The notes under the pieces were generated by a model that saw only the letters and a program-made list of their open reading frames with translations, made no database searches and was not told the DNA's origin. This document shows positions 8,338-15,610 of a DNA stretch of 31,614 bases, piece after piece (position 1 is the stretch's first letter; each line of letters opens with the position of its first letter). The stretch is taken from the NCBI GenBank assembly GCA_018813375.1, contig JAHJBU010000099.1:1-31614 (forward strand), written 5' to 3'. The translations under genes were made by a program, and so were the position numbers. The DNA comes from Patescibacteria group bacterium. GTDB lineage: Bacteria > Patescibacteriota > Microgenomatia > UBA1400 > PJMF01.

Positions 8338-9060
8338 TTATTTATTTCTAAATTTACCCTCGATAGGTTCTTCTGGAGCTGAGTTGCTTGAAACATCTAC
8401 TCTTAAGCCATCATTTCCGTATTTCTGTCTGTTATGTTTATCTACAGCCTGATCTACTTGTATCGCTGTTGCTTGTGCAATTGCATATTGTGCCAAAGCC
8501 TCTGCTAAGTTTTTGCTTGTTTGAGTCTGCTCTTCCATTCTTGCTTTATTGGCCTGATAAGCAGTTTCACCTGCCACTGCTTGTTCTTCTGTCTTTTTAG
8601 CTGCGCGTTTACGACCAATAAAATTAAATGGCGCTTTTACTACCGCCACTGCCCCTCTTCCCGCACCTTTTACAACTTTTCCAGTTGTTCTTTCCCCCAA
8701 CGGTTTCCCTTTAGGAAACACATCAGTGAGTGGAGCCTGGAAATTAGCAATAACCTCAAGTAAAGCGTTCCCTCCTACAACTCCTGCATAAGCACCCAAT
8801 TCTTCCTTCGTTCTATGCCCAGCTACACTCAATCCCTGACGCAACGACCCCTTTGACTTTGGTTCAACATCACCGCCCTCAAGCGGTTTATTCATTTGAC
8901 TCATTACATCCAATCCCTGTAGCAACGCAATTTTCCCAACTAGTCCAGCGCCTCCGCCTCCACTTTTTGGTTCACCTTCCTTACCACCGCCTACAGGCTG
9001 ATTCATTTCACGAACTCCAGTTATGAGAGTTGCTAAAGCAACTTTAGTCCATCCAGCCAT
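8338..9060 (-). CDS. cassette gene C: 240-aa protein with an internal 30-residue duplication
   Basis: Unknown family. Two N-terminal copies of a module can be aligned: KVALATLITGVREMNQPVGG (from residue 6) and KIALLQGLDVMSQMNKPLEG (from residue 43), both leading into a Gly-rich segment and EPKS. Gene B has one such MNQP motif near its start. A hydrophobic, Gly-rich middle (about 88-108) and a basic patch (GRKRAAKK, about 149-156) follow. Then comes an Ala/Gln-rich helix (about 157-207), probably coiled coil. No signal peptide is evident. The start is supported by AGAGGAG nine bases upstream and a perfect consensus promoter at 9102-9130. It is probably the first gene of a C-B transcript. Confidence 0.75.
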   Translation of the reverse strand: MAGWTKVALATLITGVREMNQPVGGGKEGEPKSGGGGAGLVGKIALLQGLDVMSQMNKPLEGGDVEPKSKGSLRQGLSVAGHRTKEELGAYAGVVGGNALLEVIANFQAPLTDVFPKGKPLGERTTGKVVKGAGRGAVAVVKAPFNFIGRKRAAKKTEEQAVAGETAYQANKARMEEQTQTSKNLAEALAQYAIAQATAIQVDQAVDKHNRQKYGNDGLRVDVSSNSAPEEPIEGKFRNK

Positions 9061-9101
9061 ATTATTTATCTCCTCTTATATATATCATACTATTACAACT
9101 A

Positions 9102-9130
9102 ATTATATTTTATTATAAGCTTCTTGTCAA
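9102..9130 (-). promoter_or_regulatory. perfect consensus sigma-70 promoter for genes C-B
   Basis: On the minus strand TTGACA (9130-9125) and TATAAT (9107-9102) are separated by exactly 17 bp. Both boxes match the consensus at all six positions. The predicted start is near 9095, giving a leader of about 35 nt before the ATG at 9060. Confidence 0.85.
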
Positions 9131-9139
9131 ATTGGTACT

Positions 9140-9196
9140 GCCTGAGTAAAAGTATAGAGAGTTGTAGTAAAAAACTACAAATACTCTCACTCAGGC
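9140..9196. other. 57-nt interrupted hairpin between D and C
   Basis: Outer arms GCCTGAGT (9140-9147) and ACTCAGGC (9189-9196) pair over 8 bp, middle arms GAGAG (9157-9161) and CTCTC (9184-9188) over 5 bp, and inner arms TTGTAGT (9162-9168) and ACTACAA (9174-9180) over 7 bp with an AAAAA loop. It ends ten bases upstream of the C promoter and about 60 nt after the D stop. It could end or stabilise the D transcript, or be a binding site. There is no T-run. Confidence 0.7.
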
Positions 9197-9256
9197 GGAC
9201 CGCGTTCATTTTTCATGGTGCACCTCCAAGAGGCTCACTCCATAATTGGCGTGAGC

Positions 9257-10441
9257 CTAAGGGCAAATGCACCCTTCTGGCATTTCAACATTGAAACTGT
9301 TTTGGTTGCTCTTTTCCCAGGCCGCTTGTAAAGCACCTGGGTTACCAGGATCAAAGAGTTCCTTAGCCCCAACCCAGCAACCGTCTCCAGCCGCTTGGGC
9401 AAACGCTTTGAGCTCTCCATCACCTGGGGACCAGGTGCAGTTTTGTACATCTCCGCCAGAACTGGAAGGGGTTTGGGTTTGGGTTTTGGCTTCGGGAACC
9501 TCCTCCTCAACAGCAGGAGAACTCGTCATCGTTTCAACTACACAAGTATCCGGCCATTTACCAGTACCTGATAGCAGATACACCTCAGTATTGAGGTCTC
9601 CCCCCGCATACTGATGGGCCATCGCTCTGGTACCTTCGGACTGCCATTTTTGGGTAGTATCGAGGTCGACTTCAAATCGACCCAAGCCTCTGGGGAAAAT
9701 TATCTCTCCAAAGTTTTTACCGTACCAGTTATTAGATCTGTCATTCCACCAACCAGGTCGATGGACTAACACAGTAATCATTCCAACTGGAATATCCTCC
9801 CCCGGATCCTCAGGGATCCAATCGGAGTAACTACTTCCCCCAGGACGCACCTGACCCATAGTCATTGCGTCATCAATCCCAACCGTCTCCAAATATTCTG
9901 CGAGACAATTGGACCATTGGTCGGGCGAGGCTAGCTTCGTTGTGACCACTGGTCCATCGTCGGGACCAGGAGTATCGGGATCAGGATCGATATCATACAC
10001 CTCCCCCGATCCTTCTTCTGCTTTCAGCGCATCGATTTTATTCCAGCTTTCCGGCTCAAAAACAATCTGGTACGCCGCATCTGCGGTCTTTCCTTGATTA
10101 TCCCAGTATTCGGCGCCTCCCTCATCGAGGCTACCAAACAGCTGGCCAGTCCCCCACATGGCCGCTTTGCCGACAAATCCTAATGTCAGTAGAAACCCGA
10201 TCATGATGAAAAAGCCGACAAAGAAGCCACGACTCCAAATCATCTGCCAATATTTAATCATAATAAAGCCCGCCAGCAGCAATGCTGGTGAGGCCAGTAT
10301 TATTGTCACCAAGGTCATGGTTGTGGTCCATACCTGATTACCGACCTCAGCTACTTGATTTATAACATTGTCGGGATTAGTCGAACAAGCTGACAGTAGA
10401 ACCGTCAGCAACATAAACAAGTATTTCCATTTCTTAGTCAT
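9257..10441 (-). CDS. cassette gene D: surface lipoprotein with two membrane helices
   Basis: The N-terminus MTKKWKYLFMLLTVLLSAC is a lipoprotein signal peptide with lipobox LSAC, Cys19 being the lipidated residue. Two strong membrane helices follow (about 41-62 and 72-92), so the remaining 300 residues should face outside. This exterior part is acidic, with DPDPDTPGPDDGP (about 152-164), a central domain with VGMITVLVHRPGWW (219-232), and a Ser/Thr/Glu linker (about 302-330). It ends in a Cys-containing domain (C335, C355, C391, C393). I chose the ATG at 10441 because AGGAG lies seven bases upstream; a TTG one codon earlier is possible. No family recognised. It is the first gene of the D-C-B-A series and its leader is about 500 nt of consecutive hairpins. 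Confidence 0.75.
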   Translation of the reverse strand: MTKKWKYLFMLLTVLLSACSTNPDNVINQVAEVGNQVWTTTMTLVTIILASPALLLAGFIMIKYWQMIWSRGFFVGFFIMIGFLLTLGFVGKAAMWGTGQLFGSLDEGGAEYWDNQGKTADAAYQIVFEPESWNKIDALKAEEGSGEVYDIDPDPDTPGPDDGPVVTTKLASPDQWSNCLAEYLETVGIDDAMTMGQVRPGGSSYSDWIPEDPGEDIPVGMITVLVHRPGWWNDRSNNWYGKNFGEIIFPRGLGRFEVDLDTTQKWQSEGTRAMAHQYAGGDLNTEVYLLSGTGKWPDTCVVETMTSSPAVEEEVPEAKTQTQTPSSSGGDVQNCTWSPGDGELKAFAQAAGDGCWVGAKELFDPGNPGALQAAWEKSNQNSFNVEMPEGCICP

Positions 10442-10463
10442 CAAATTTCTCCTTTTTTCTAGA

Positions 10464-10497
10464 GAGGGTCCCGCGCCAACTTGCGCGCGGAACCCTC
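10464..10497. other. GC-rich hairpin before D with a + strand T-run
   Basis: GAGGGT and CCGCGC pair with GCGCGG and ACCCTC across one C-A mismatch. On the + strand a run of nine T residues (10504-10512) follows after six bases, which looks like an intrinsic terminator for rightward, antisense transcription. On the minus strand the hairpin sits about a dozen bases before the D Shine-Dalgarno sequence and could affect translation. Confidence 0.65.
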
Positions 10498-10646
10498 GAT
10501 TGGTTTTTTTTTAAATTTTTAATTTTTTTGAAAAAATTAGCCACAGATCTTACTTATGACTTTAGGCTTCGCATCTCAGTTCTCTCCACTGAGCCGTTGC
10601 CTATCTATTCAGGTCACCAAACGAGGGTTTTTTATTACCCCCTCTC

Positions 10647-10701
10647 GTCTGGCACTTGGGTGTAATGACTATTAGTTAATCACCACAACCAAGCGCCAGA
10701 C
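10647..10701. other. 12-bp interrupted hairpin in the D leader
   Basis: GTCTGGC (10647-10653) pairs with GCCAGAC (10695-10701), then after an A-C mismatch CTTGG (10655-10659) pairs with CCAAG (10689-10693). GTG/CAC and ACTA/TAGT can extend it inward. Confidence 0.75.
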
Positions 10702-10750
10702 ATAAAAGAAAAAAATATTTTTTATGAACGCGGTTTGTTAATGTGCCATC

Positions 10751-10795
10751 CGATTTAAGTCTTGCCATCAGCTATTGATAGAATTCCTTAAATCG
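10751..10795. other. 9-bp hairpin in the D leader
   Basis: CGATTTAAG (10751-10759) and CTTAAATCG (10787-10795) are perfectly complementary and enclose a smaller ATCA/TGAT helix. Confidence 0.75.
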
Positions 10796-10813
10796 TATGT
10801 TTGCTAAGTCTTT

Positions 10814-10872
10814 ATTTGACTCGCAAATAAGCATCCTCTTATATAAAGAGCGTGCTTATTTCCAAGTCAAAT
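10814..10872. other. 59-nt hairpin with symmetric internal loops
   Basis: ATTTGACT/AGTCAAAT (8 bp), a 3x3 internal loop (CGC and CCA), AAATAAGCA/TGCTTATTT (9 bp), a 2x2 internal loop (TC and CG), CTCTT/AAGAG (5 bp) and an ATATA loop. The 22 paired bases with size-matched loops look like an RNA fold rather than a simple palindrome. Confidence 0.85.
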
Positions 10873-11143
10873 ACCCAACAAAACCACCCAACTATTATAA
10901 TGGTCACCGCACACCATATTATTTGTGTACTTTGGCATAACAACAAACCACCTTAGGGCAGACTATTTACCTACACACAAAATGTGTAGCGTACGTTACT
11001 TTCCGAACAGTATACTATATAATCGAATAAATACAAGCCTATAATTTATAATTATAATTTGACAGAGGTGATAGAATAATAGAAATGATAAGCTCTAAGA
11101 TATATAAATAAAACGATCCTAAAATAATAGCTAACACCACTTT

Positions 11144-11404
11144 ATGGAAACAAAGAAATATTTTCGAAGCCTAACCGATGCAGCAAGACAAGAATTATTC
11201 GATAATTTGGATATTACTGGAGAGGTATTATCAGTTCAACGACTTGCAGAGCTGGCGACCAAAAACGGACATCCCATACAAGTATTATTTAAAGAGGGGC
11301 AGTACGCAACACTACTTCCTAATGCAGAGGGCAGCAACACCCCACTAAAAATTAATGAAGTATTTGCGGCCGCAATACTTGGTGTAAATGAAATCATCAG
11401 GTAA
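11144..11404 (+). CDS. small hypothetical protein (86 aa)
   Basis: Unknown function. It is a soluble, mixed-charge protein with predicted helices (SLTDAARQELFDNL near the start, INEVFAAAILGVNEIIR at the end) and a strand-like middle (HPIQVLFKEGQYATLL). There is no signal peptide and no clear Shine-Dalgarno sequence; the upstream 100 bp are very AT-rich. It lies just outside the GC-rich cassette, on the opposite strand to it, and may form a unit with the 75-aa gene that follows on the same strand. Confidence 0.6.
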   Translation: METKKYFRSLTDAARQELFDNLDITGEVLSVQRLAELATKNGHPIQVLFKEGQYATLLPNAEGSNTPLKINEVFAAAILGVNEIIR

Positions 11405-11553
11405 CTCATACTTTTTTTGAAGTTCACTTCTTAGTGGCATGCTATCGCCTATCAAGATTATTCTCCTTAAAAGTCTTACAAATAATTTATGTGGTGCTAA
11501 TATTACTCAAAAAAATAAACTCTTAACTATTTTCCTCACTATCCCAAAACAAC

Positions 11554-11781
11554 ATGCTAAAAAACCCTTTAGAAAATCCTACCCATCAAAAAGAAACTGA
11601 ATTCAGACCTTATAGCGGTGAAATAGTTGCTAGAGGTCGTCGGGGTATCGCAGACATGATTTATACAAATCAGCTAGTCGCTGAACAACTGAGTTTGATG
11701 TCAGGTAAACCAATTGACCAAATTACAATGCAAGAAGCACTCCCACTTCTCAGGCAACTCGCTGATAGCCCACAGCACTAA
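11554..11781 (+). CDS. small hypothetical protein (75 aa)
   Basis: Unknown function. The first 25 residues are polar and probably disordered; the rest looks like a small helical domain (IADMIYTNQLVAEQLSLMSG, then MQEALPLLRQLADS). No membrane segment or signal peptide. It follows the 86-aa gene by 150 bp, in which I see only a short GAAGT/ACTTC hairpin just after the first gene. No Shine-Dalgarno sequence is evident. Confidence 0.6.
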   Translation: MLKNPLENPTHQKETEFRPYSGEIVARGRRGIADMIYTNQLVAEQLSLMSGKPIDQITMQEALPLLRQLADSPQH

Positions 11782-11943
11782 AAAAAAGTCTTAATTTAAT
11801 TCCTAAATCAACTAAATAATTCTCTTGCTTCCTGCCAAAAACTTTTCTTTTTTGGGGTTTGAAATCTTGCCGTGACTTGCTTTATTTTTTCTACTTTTAC
11901 CTTTTACTCAGTTCCATTTTTATCCAATTGTCCAAGTGATAGG

Positions 11944-12111
11944 TTAGTTTGATTTCTTTGGTTTTCCATTAGGGTATTGAAATTCTTTTGCTATTCTATC
12001 GCAAGCCTCTTGACCCTCGCGGGTTAGTTTCTCCTTATGTTTTTGCTCCGCATCATAAAAGGCATCCATAATTCTTTCACCAATCCCAGGCTTTGATTCT
12101 TTGTCTGACAT
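11944..12111 (-). CDS. very small hypothetical protein (55 aa)
   Basis: A 55-codon reading frame begins MSDKESKPGIGERIMDAFYD and ends GKPKKSN. It is highly charged and mostly helical, with no membrane segment. AAGGAG lies eight bases before the ATG at 12111, one of the better ribosome-binding sites in the window, so this start is preferred to an ATG two codons upstream (12117), which is only two bases from that site. Function unknown. The 160 bp between it and the 75-aa gene hold nothing I recognise. Confidence 0.6.
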   Translation of the reverse strand: MSDKESKPGIGERIMDAFYDAEQKHKEKLTREGQEACDRIAKEFQYPNGKPKKSN

Positions 12112-12148
12112 ATTCATCGCTCCTTATTTAATATTTTTACTATCCATA

Positions 12149-12548
12149 TCATACCATGCTTTTTAATCTAAAAATTAAAATCACTTCCCCATCCCAAAGT
12201 TGTCGCAAAAACTCTTCCCAAGGTAAAACTTCAATCTCCTGCCCAATAACTCGTACTCTAGACTCAGTGCTAATAACAATTGCTTTTCTAGGTTTAAATT
12301 CTTCTACAAAAGCTTTCAAACCCTTCAACTTAGTCCCATCTATTTGATTTGATCCCTTCACCTCTATCACTACCTCAGCTTCCCCCAAAACAAAATCTAC
12401 CTCTAGCCCAAACTCCATTCCTTTTGCCTCAGTAAGCTAGCGTTTTACTATAGCTCCTGCCACTCCAACATCAAACAAATAAAATTTTAGTCATCTCTCC
12501 ATGAGAATAACCCATCGCTTCAAAAAAACGAGAAAAGGCAGGAATATT
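12149..12548 (-). pseudogene. decayed DUF4143-type ATPase, paralogue of 18085-19263
   Basis: The C-terminal 80 residues (LEVDFVLGEAEVVIEVKG through LPWEEFLRQLWDGEVI) closely match the end of the intact ATPase at 18085-19263. Further upstream, NIPAFSRFFEAMGYSHGEMT is identical to residues 190-209 of that protein and is joined directly, in a shifted frame, to KFYLFDVGVAGAIVKR (residues 258-273). A second deletion joins KGMEFG to LEVDFVLG, removing about 30 residues. The N-terminal ATPase half is absent, and the remnant abuts the AbiEii gene. The order and position of the breaks show decay by several separate deletions. Confidence 0.9.
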
Positions 12549-12560
12549 AAAAGAAACATC

Positions 12561-13412
12561 TCAAGCCTCCATAACCAAAGAAAGATAAATATCTAAATAA
12601 TTATCAGCTAACTGCTTAACCCCAACAGGCTCTTTAACTAAACTTTTCATATCTGAGTAGATTCCCGCAGTGTTTATTTTTTTAACTCTAGCTGTTACCA
12701 GCTCCCAAACATCGTCATAGCTTTTTACCATCTTTTTTTGCTCCACTTTCACTATCTGCTTGACTCTTTTTAAATTTGGCTTAATTTTATTTTGCAAAAA
12801 CCAAATTAGGTCATAAAAATCTCGACCTTTAAAGTCATATTTGTCTTGATATGTTTTATCCTTTCTACCCAAAATTGCTCCAATTTTATTAGCAAAGAGT
12901 GTCTCTAGATCATAATGTCTAACAACAAAAAACAAATTATTTTTGGTGAATGGCGTCACCCTCGTTGCAAACTCTGAGTATTTATTCTTCTCTAGCTCTA
13001 TTTTTAGATAGAGAAAGTCACTTTCACTTTTAATATTTTTAATCAAACCTAGTTTTTTTAAAATTGGAAACTTAACTGTTATCATTTCGCCATTATGCCG
13101 TATTGTTGTTCTAATCTCATTCATACCAAAATTTCCAAAGTATTTTAACAGACTCTGCACAAAACCTGGTGAATCAAAACTTTTTGTTAAATAATCCATA
13201 TCTAAATCTTCAGACAGCCTCGCTGTTTGACCAACCATTTTTAAAGCAGTCCCACCACCAAAGATAAGACTGCTCCACTCCGGTGAGTTATAAATAAAGT
13301 TTAAAGTATAATAAATAAGTGCTTCTTTAAGCTCAATTTTTATATACTCTAGAGACACATTCTCATCTCTACTTACCTGTACTATTTTTTTTAAATTATT
13401 TATTAACATCAT
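12561..13412 (-). CDS. abiEii: AbiEii-type nucleotidyltransferase toxin
   Basis: This 283-aa protein belongs to the AbiEii/MenT-like nucleotidyltransferase toxins, which pair with an AbiEi antitoxin; characterised members stop growth, and some modify tRNA. Motifs are FGGGTAL (51-57), RLSEDLDMD (65-73, with the paired metal-binding acidic residues), LFANKIGAILGR (172-183) and GRDFYDLIWF (196-205). The start overlaps the AbiEi stop as ATGA, indicating translational coupling. Its 3' end abuts the decayed ATPase gene. Function as a type IV toxin is by family knowledge. Confidence 0.88.
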   Translation of the reverse strand: MMLINNLKKIVQVSRDENVSLEYIKIELKEALIYYTLNFIYNSPEWSSLIFGGGTALKMVGQTARLSEDLDMDYLTKSFDSPGFVQSLLKYFGNFGMNEIRTTIRHNGEMITVKFPILKKLGLIKNIKSESDFLYLKIELEKNKYSEFATRVTPFTKNNLFFVVRHYDLETLFANKIGAILGRKDKTYQDKYDFKGRDFYDLIWFLQNKIKPNLKRVKQIVKVEQKKMVKSYDDVWELVTARVKKINTAGIYSDMKSLVKEPVGVKQLADNYLDIYLSLVMEA

Positions 13413-14062
13413 GACCCTTTCATAGCTTGGTAAATCTGACTCATTTTTTTTGGTGCTTTATCAAGGTACTGCTCATACTCTTTCCAATCTTTGGCACTCA
13501 TTACTCCCAACTTTAATCTCAAGCTAAGAATCTCTCTTTTAGAAAAAGCTGTAAACTTGCCTTGATTAAAGTAAAGATAATCAAACAAGGCCTTTGCCTT
13601 ACTCGCTACATACCAGCTCATACTTCCGTATGACTCTGTAGAAAAACCAGTAAACAAATCCTTTTTTATTGAACTATAGTTAAAAATTCCAAACTTGTTT
13701 TCAATAAAATTTGTCTTTTTTAAAGTAACAACAGAGTAACCATACACCACGTCTGCTAGCATCTGGTACTCTTGCAATATAAACTCCATACTCAAATAGC
13801 TTGGTTCTATCAGTTTAGTTGCTAAAAATTTTGAGTAATACAATGAGTTATCTTTTTTATCTAAAAAACTGCCAAACACATAAAAACCTCTCTTAAGCCT
13901 GATCAAAGTTTTGTTCTTAACCCAATAATCTATGGTGTTACGCAAAGTATTAACATTTTTATCCAAAGTTACGGCAAGCGCTGTTTTAGACAAAAATGGA
14001 ATGTACCCCAGGGCACCTTCTCTGGCTTTGCCATTCACCTTGTTTTTTATTTTTTCAATCAT
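13409..14062 (-). CDS. abiEi: AbiEi-type antitoxin and autorepressor
   Basis: A 217-aa partner of the AbiEii gene. The N-terminal part looks like a winged helix (about 25-65, ending LIRLKRGFYVFG). PSYLSMEFILQEYQML (about 88-103) and ASKAKALFDYLYF (about 152-164) match typical AbiEi segments. Known AbiEi proteins repress their own operon through inverted repeats and counteract AbiEii. Two such repeats lie over and before the start codon (14062-14098 and 14098-14114). There is no Shine-Dalgarno sequence. Confidence 0.85.
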   Translation of the reverse strand: MIEKIKNKVNGKAREGALGYIPFLSKTALAVTLDKNVNTLRNTIDYWVKNKTLIRLKRGFYVFGSFLDKKDNSLYYSKFLATKLIEPSYLSMEFILQEYQMLADVVYGYSVVTLKKTNFIENKFGIFNYSSIKKDLFTGFSTESYGSMSWYVASKAKALFDYLYFNQGKFTAFSKREILSLRLKLGVMSAKDWKEYEQYLDKAPKKMSQIYQAMKGS

Positions 14063-14114
14063 TTCTGTAGTTACTATATTTTTTAGTATTTACAGAAATA
14101 GTATAACATACTAT
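14062..14114. promoter_or_regulatory. two palindromes at the AbiEi start (autoregulatory operator candidate)
   Basis: TTTCTGTA (14062-14069) and TACAGAAA (14091-14098) are the arms of a 37-bp imperfect palindrome with TACTA/TAGTA inside. It begins at the first base of the start codon. Immediately upstream is ATAGTAT-AAC-ATACTAT (14098-14114), a perfect 7-3-7 repeat. The position fits autorepression by AbiEi. Confidence 0.65.
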
Positions 14115-14135
14115 CCAAATTAAAGCACTTCACTT

Positions 14136-14381
14136 CTACCGCCCCATCATAAACTTTAGCCCTACAGCTCCAAGCAACTCATACCAGGGTACAAACTCAA
14201 CCTCTGTCTGCCCTACTTTCATGCTCATTGCCTTACCTAAATGCACAATATAAGCCCGAGATGGCTGATATTTTTTAATAAAAGATCGCAACGAAGGCAT
14301 GATCGTCGGTTTAGATAATTTTTTAAACCTAGATCTTGAATCAACGCAGATTGAGATTAACCCGATTTTTCTGAAAGTCAA
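14136..14381 (-). pseudogene. C-terminal remnant of another DUF4143-type ATPase
   Basis: The 81-residue reading frame opens with a TTG and contains PSLRSFIKKYQPSRAYIVHL and VEFVPWYELL. This is the usual end of DUF4143 proteins after the nuclease-like EVDF and EVK motifs, which are missing here. The ATPase half is absent. It is not a close match to the remnant at 12149, so it derives from a different paralogue. Confidence 0.6.
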
Positions 14382-14431
14382 GTTTATAAATTATCGGGTA
14401 AAACCATAATAAAGTCAAAATATATTCGTCT

Positions 14432-15589
14432 TTAAACCCTAATTTTATCCAAAGACAACCAATTTAAAAGCTGAGTACCATTAATGCTTGATTCTAAATT
14501 TCCAGAGTAAATAAGATATCCCCCATCACTATTATTAATTTTATTAAAAAAATTAATTCCTTTCAAAAAATCTGTACTAAATGTAGCTCCTGCTTTAATT
14601 TCAATAGGAACAATTTTAGACCCATGATCTAAAATTAAATCCACTTCATTACCATGGTTGTCTCTAAAAAAGAAAAATTTTGAACTAGAAAAACTATTTA
14701 ATTTATTTTTAAATAAGTCCATGATTATTAAATTTTCAAACAACCCTCCCAAAATAAAATGATTACTTAATTCATTTATAGAATTAATTCCTAACAAATA
14801 AGCAGCTAATCCTACATCTACAAAATAAATTTTATAAGATTTCGTGACTCTTTTTCCTAAATTATTATAATAAGGTTGTAATTTCTTAATAACATAGCTA
14901 GCTTCTAGCACAGAAATCCATGATTCAGCAGTTTTATAAGAAATACCAACATCATTTCCTAGTTGACTTAAATTAATTAATTGCCCTATTCGCCCTGCTA
15001 AAAGCTGTAAAAATCTTTGAAAAGTAGCTAAATCTCCAATATTTTTAATACTCCTAACATCTCTTTCTACGTAAGTATTAATGTAGCTTGAATAAAATAA
15101 ATTAATATCTATTTTTTTATCATATAAACTCGGGTAAAAACCTTTAAGCAAAAGTTTTTTATAATTTTTTATTGATAGATTTACCCCACTTACTTCTGCC
15201 ATACTTAGCGGAAATAAAGTTAATACTGCTACCCTACCAGCTAAACTTTGACTTATTTTGTCAGATAACAATAAATTTTGAGAGCCAGTAATAATAAACT
15301 TACCTGGTCTAAAATTTTCATCTATAGAAACTTGTATATATGAAAGCAACTCTGGAAATTTTTGAACCTCGTCAATAATCACTCCGTTTTTAATATTATC
15401 AATAAAATTTAACGGATCCGCTTTGATTGCCTGAAAATCTGACAACTTTTCTAAATTAAAATACTTATGGTTTGGGAATACAGCTTTAACCAAAGTTGTC
15501 TTCCCAGATTGCCTAGGACCAGTAACAGATACAACACCAAACTGCTTAGCAGCCCTTATAATTTGTGTTTGAAGACATCTTTTAATCAT
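14432..15589 (-). CDS. AAA_14/DUF4143-type ATPase
   Basis: Full-length family member of 385 aa from the ATG at 15589; a TTG three codons upstream is the alternative. Counting from that TTG, Walker A is GPRQSGKTT (27-35), Walker B GVIIDEVQK (72-80), TGSQN (104-108), AGRV.VLTLFPLSMAEV (120-136), and the nuclease-like pair is FRDNHGNEVDLIL (311-323) with VPIEIKAGA (330-338). The gene lies between an AbiE pair and an ATPase remnant. Two TTGTACAA palindromes lie upstream, one overlapping a TACAAT -10 box. It is more divergent from the 18085 paralogue than the 12149 remnant is. Confidence 0.9.
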   Translation of the reverse strand: MIKRCLQTQIIRAAKQFGVVSVTGPRQSGKTTLVKAVFPNHKYFNLEKLSDFQAIKADPLNFIDNIKNGVIIDEVQKFPELLSYIQVSIDENFRPGKFIITGSQNLLLSDKISQSLAGRVAVLTLFPLSMAEVSGVNLSIKNYKKLLLKGFYPSLYDKKIDINLFYSSYINTYVERDVRSIKNIGDLATFQRFLQLLAGRIGQLINLSQLGNDVGISYKTAESWISVLEASYVIKKLQPYYNNLGKRVTKSYKIYFVDVGLAAYLLGINSINELSNHFILGGLFENLIIMDLFKNKLNSFSSSKFFFFRDNHGNEVDLILDHGSKIVPIEIKAGATFSTDFLKGINFFNKINNSDGGYLIYSGNLESSINGTQLLNWLSLDKIRV

Positions 15590-15610
15590 ACCTTTCAATA
15601 TAACACTATA

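Larger units (their letters stand above)
9061..9256. other. 196-bp gap between D and C: promoter plus long hairpin
   Basis: The gap holds the consensus promoter for C and B, and an interrupted hairpin at 9140-9196 just upstream of it. I see no gene here. Confidence 0.7.
10442..11143. other. 700-bp gap upstream of D: array of about eight unrelated long hairpins
   Basis: No gene is visible on either strand. The hairpins, each with its own sequence, are: 10464-10497 (GAGGGT/ACCCTC plus CCGCGC/GCGCGG), 10521-10538 (AATTTTTT/AAAAAATT), 10564-10602 (AGGC/GCCT plus CTCAGT/ACTGAG), 10621-10648 (ACGAG/CTCGT), 10647-10701, 10751-10795, 10814-10872 and 10971-10989 (CTACACA/TGTGTAG). A minus-strand promoter candidate upstream (TTGTAT, 16 bp, TATACT, about 11010-11037) could transcribe the whole array as the D leader. 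The stretch 11040-11143 is very AT-rich and includes a + strand TTGACA without a good -10. Confidence 0.65.

Noticed and set aside
9235..9510. A 91-aa minus-strand frame overlapping the end of gene D
   Set aside because: It is out of frame with D, low in complexity (KPKPKPKP), and lacks a start signal; the D frame has a lipobox and membrane helices.
6205..10748. A 14-bp direct repeat (TTGTTAATGTGCCA) at 6205-6218 and 10735-10748, on both sides of genes D-C-B, as possible attachment sites
   Set aside because: A match of this length is expected about once by chance in a window of this size and AT content, and there is no integrase gene or tRNA next to it.
10464..10989. The hairpin array as a CRISPR or an integron attC array
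   Set aside because: The hairpins are not similar to each other, spacing is irregular, there are no gene cassettes between them and no cas or integrase gene is present.
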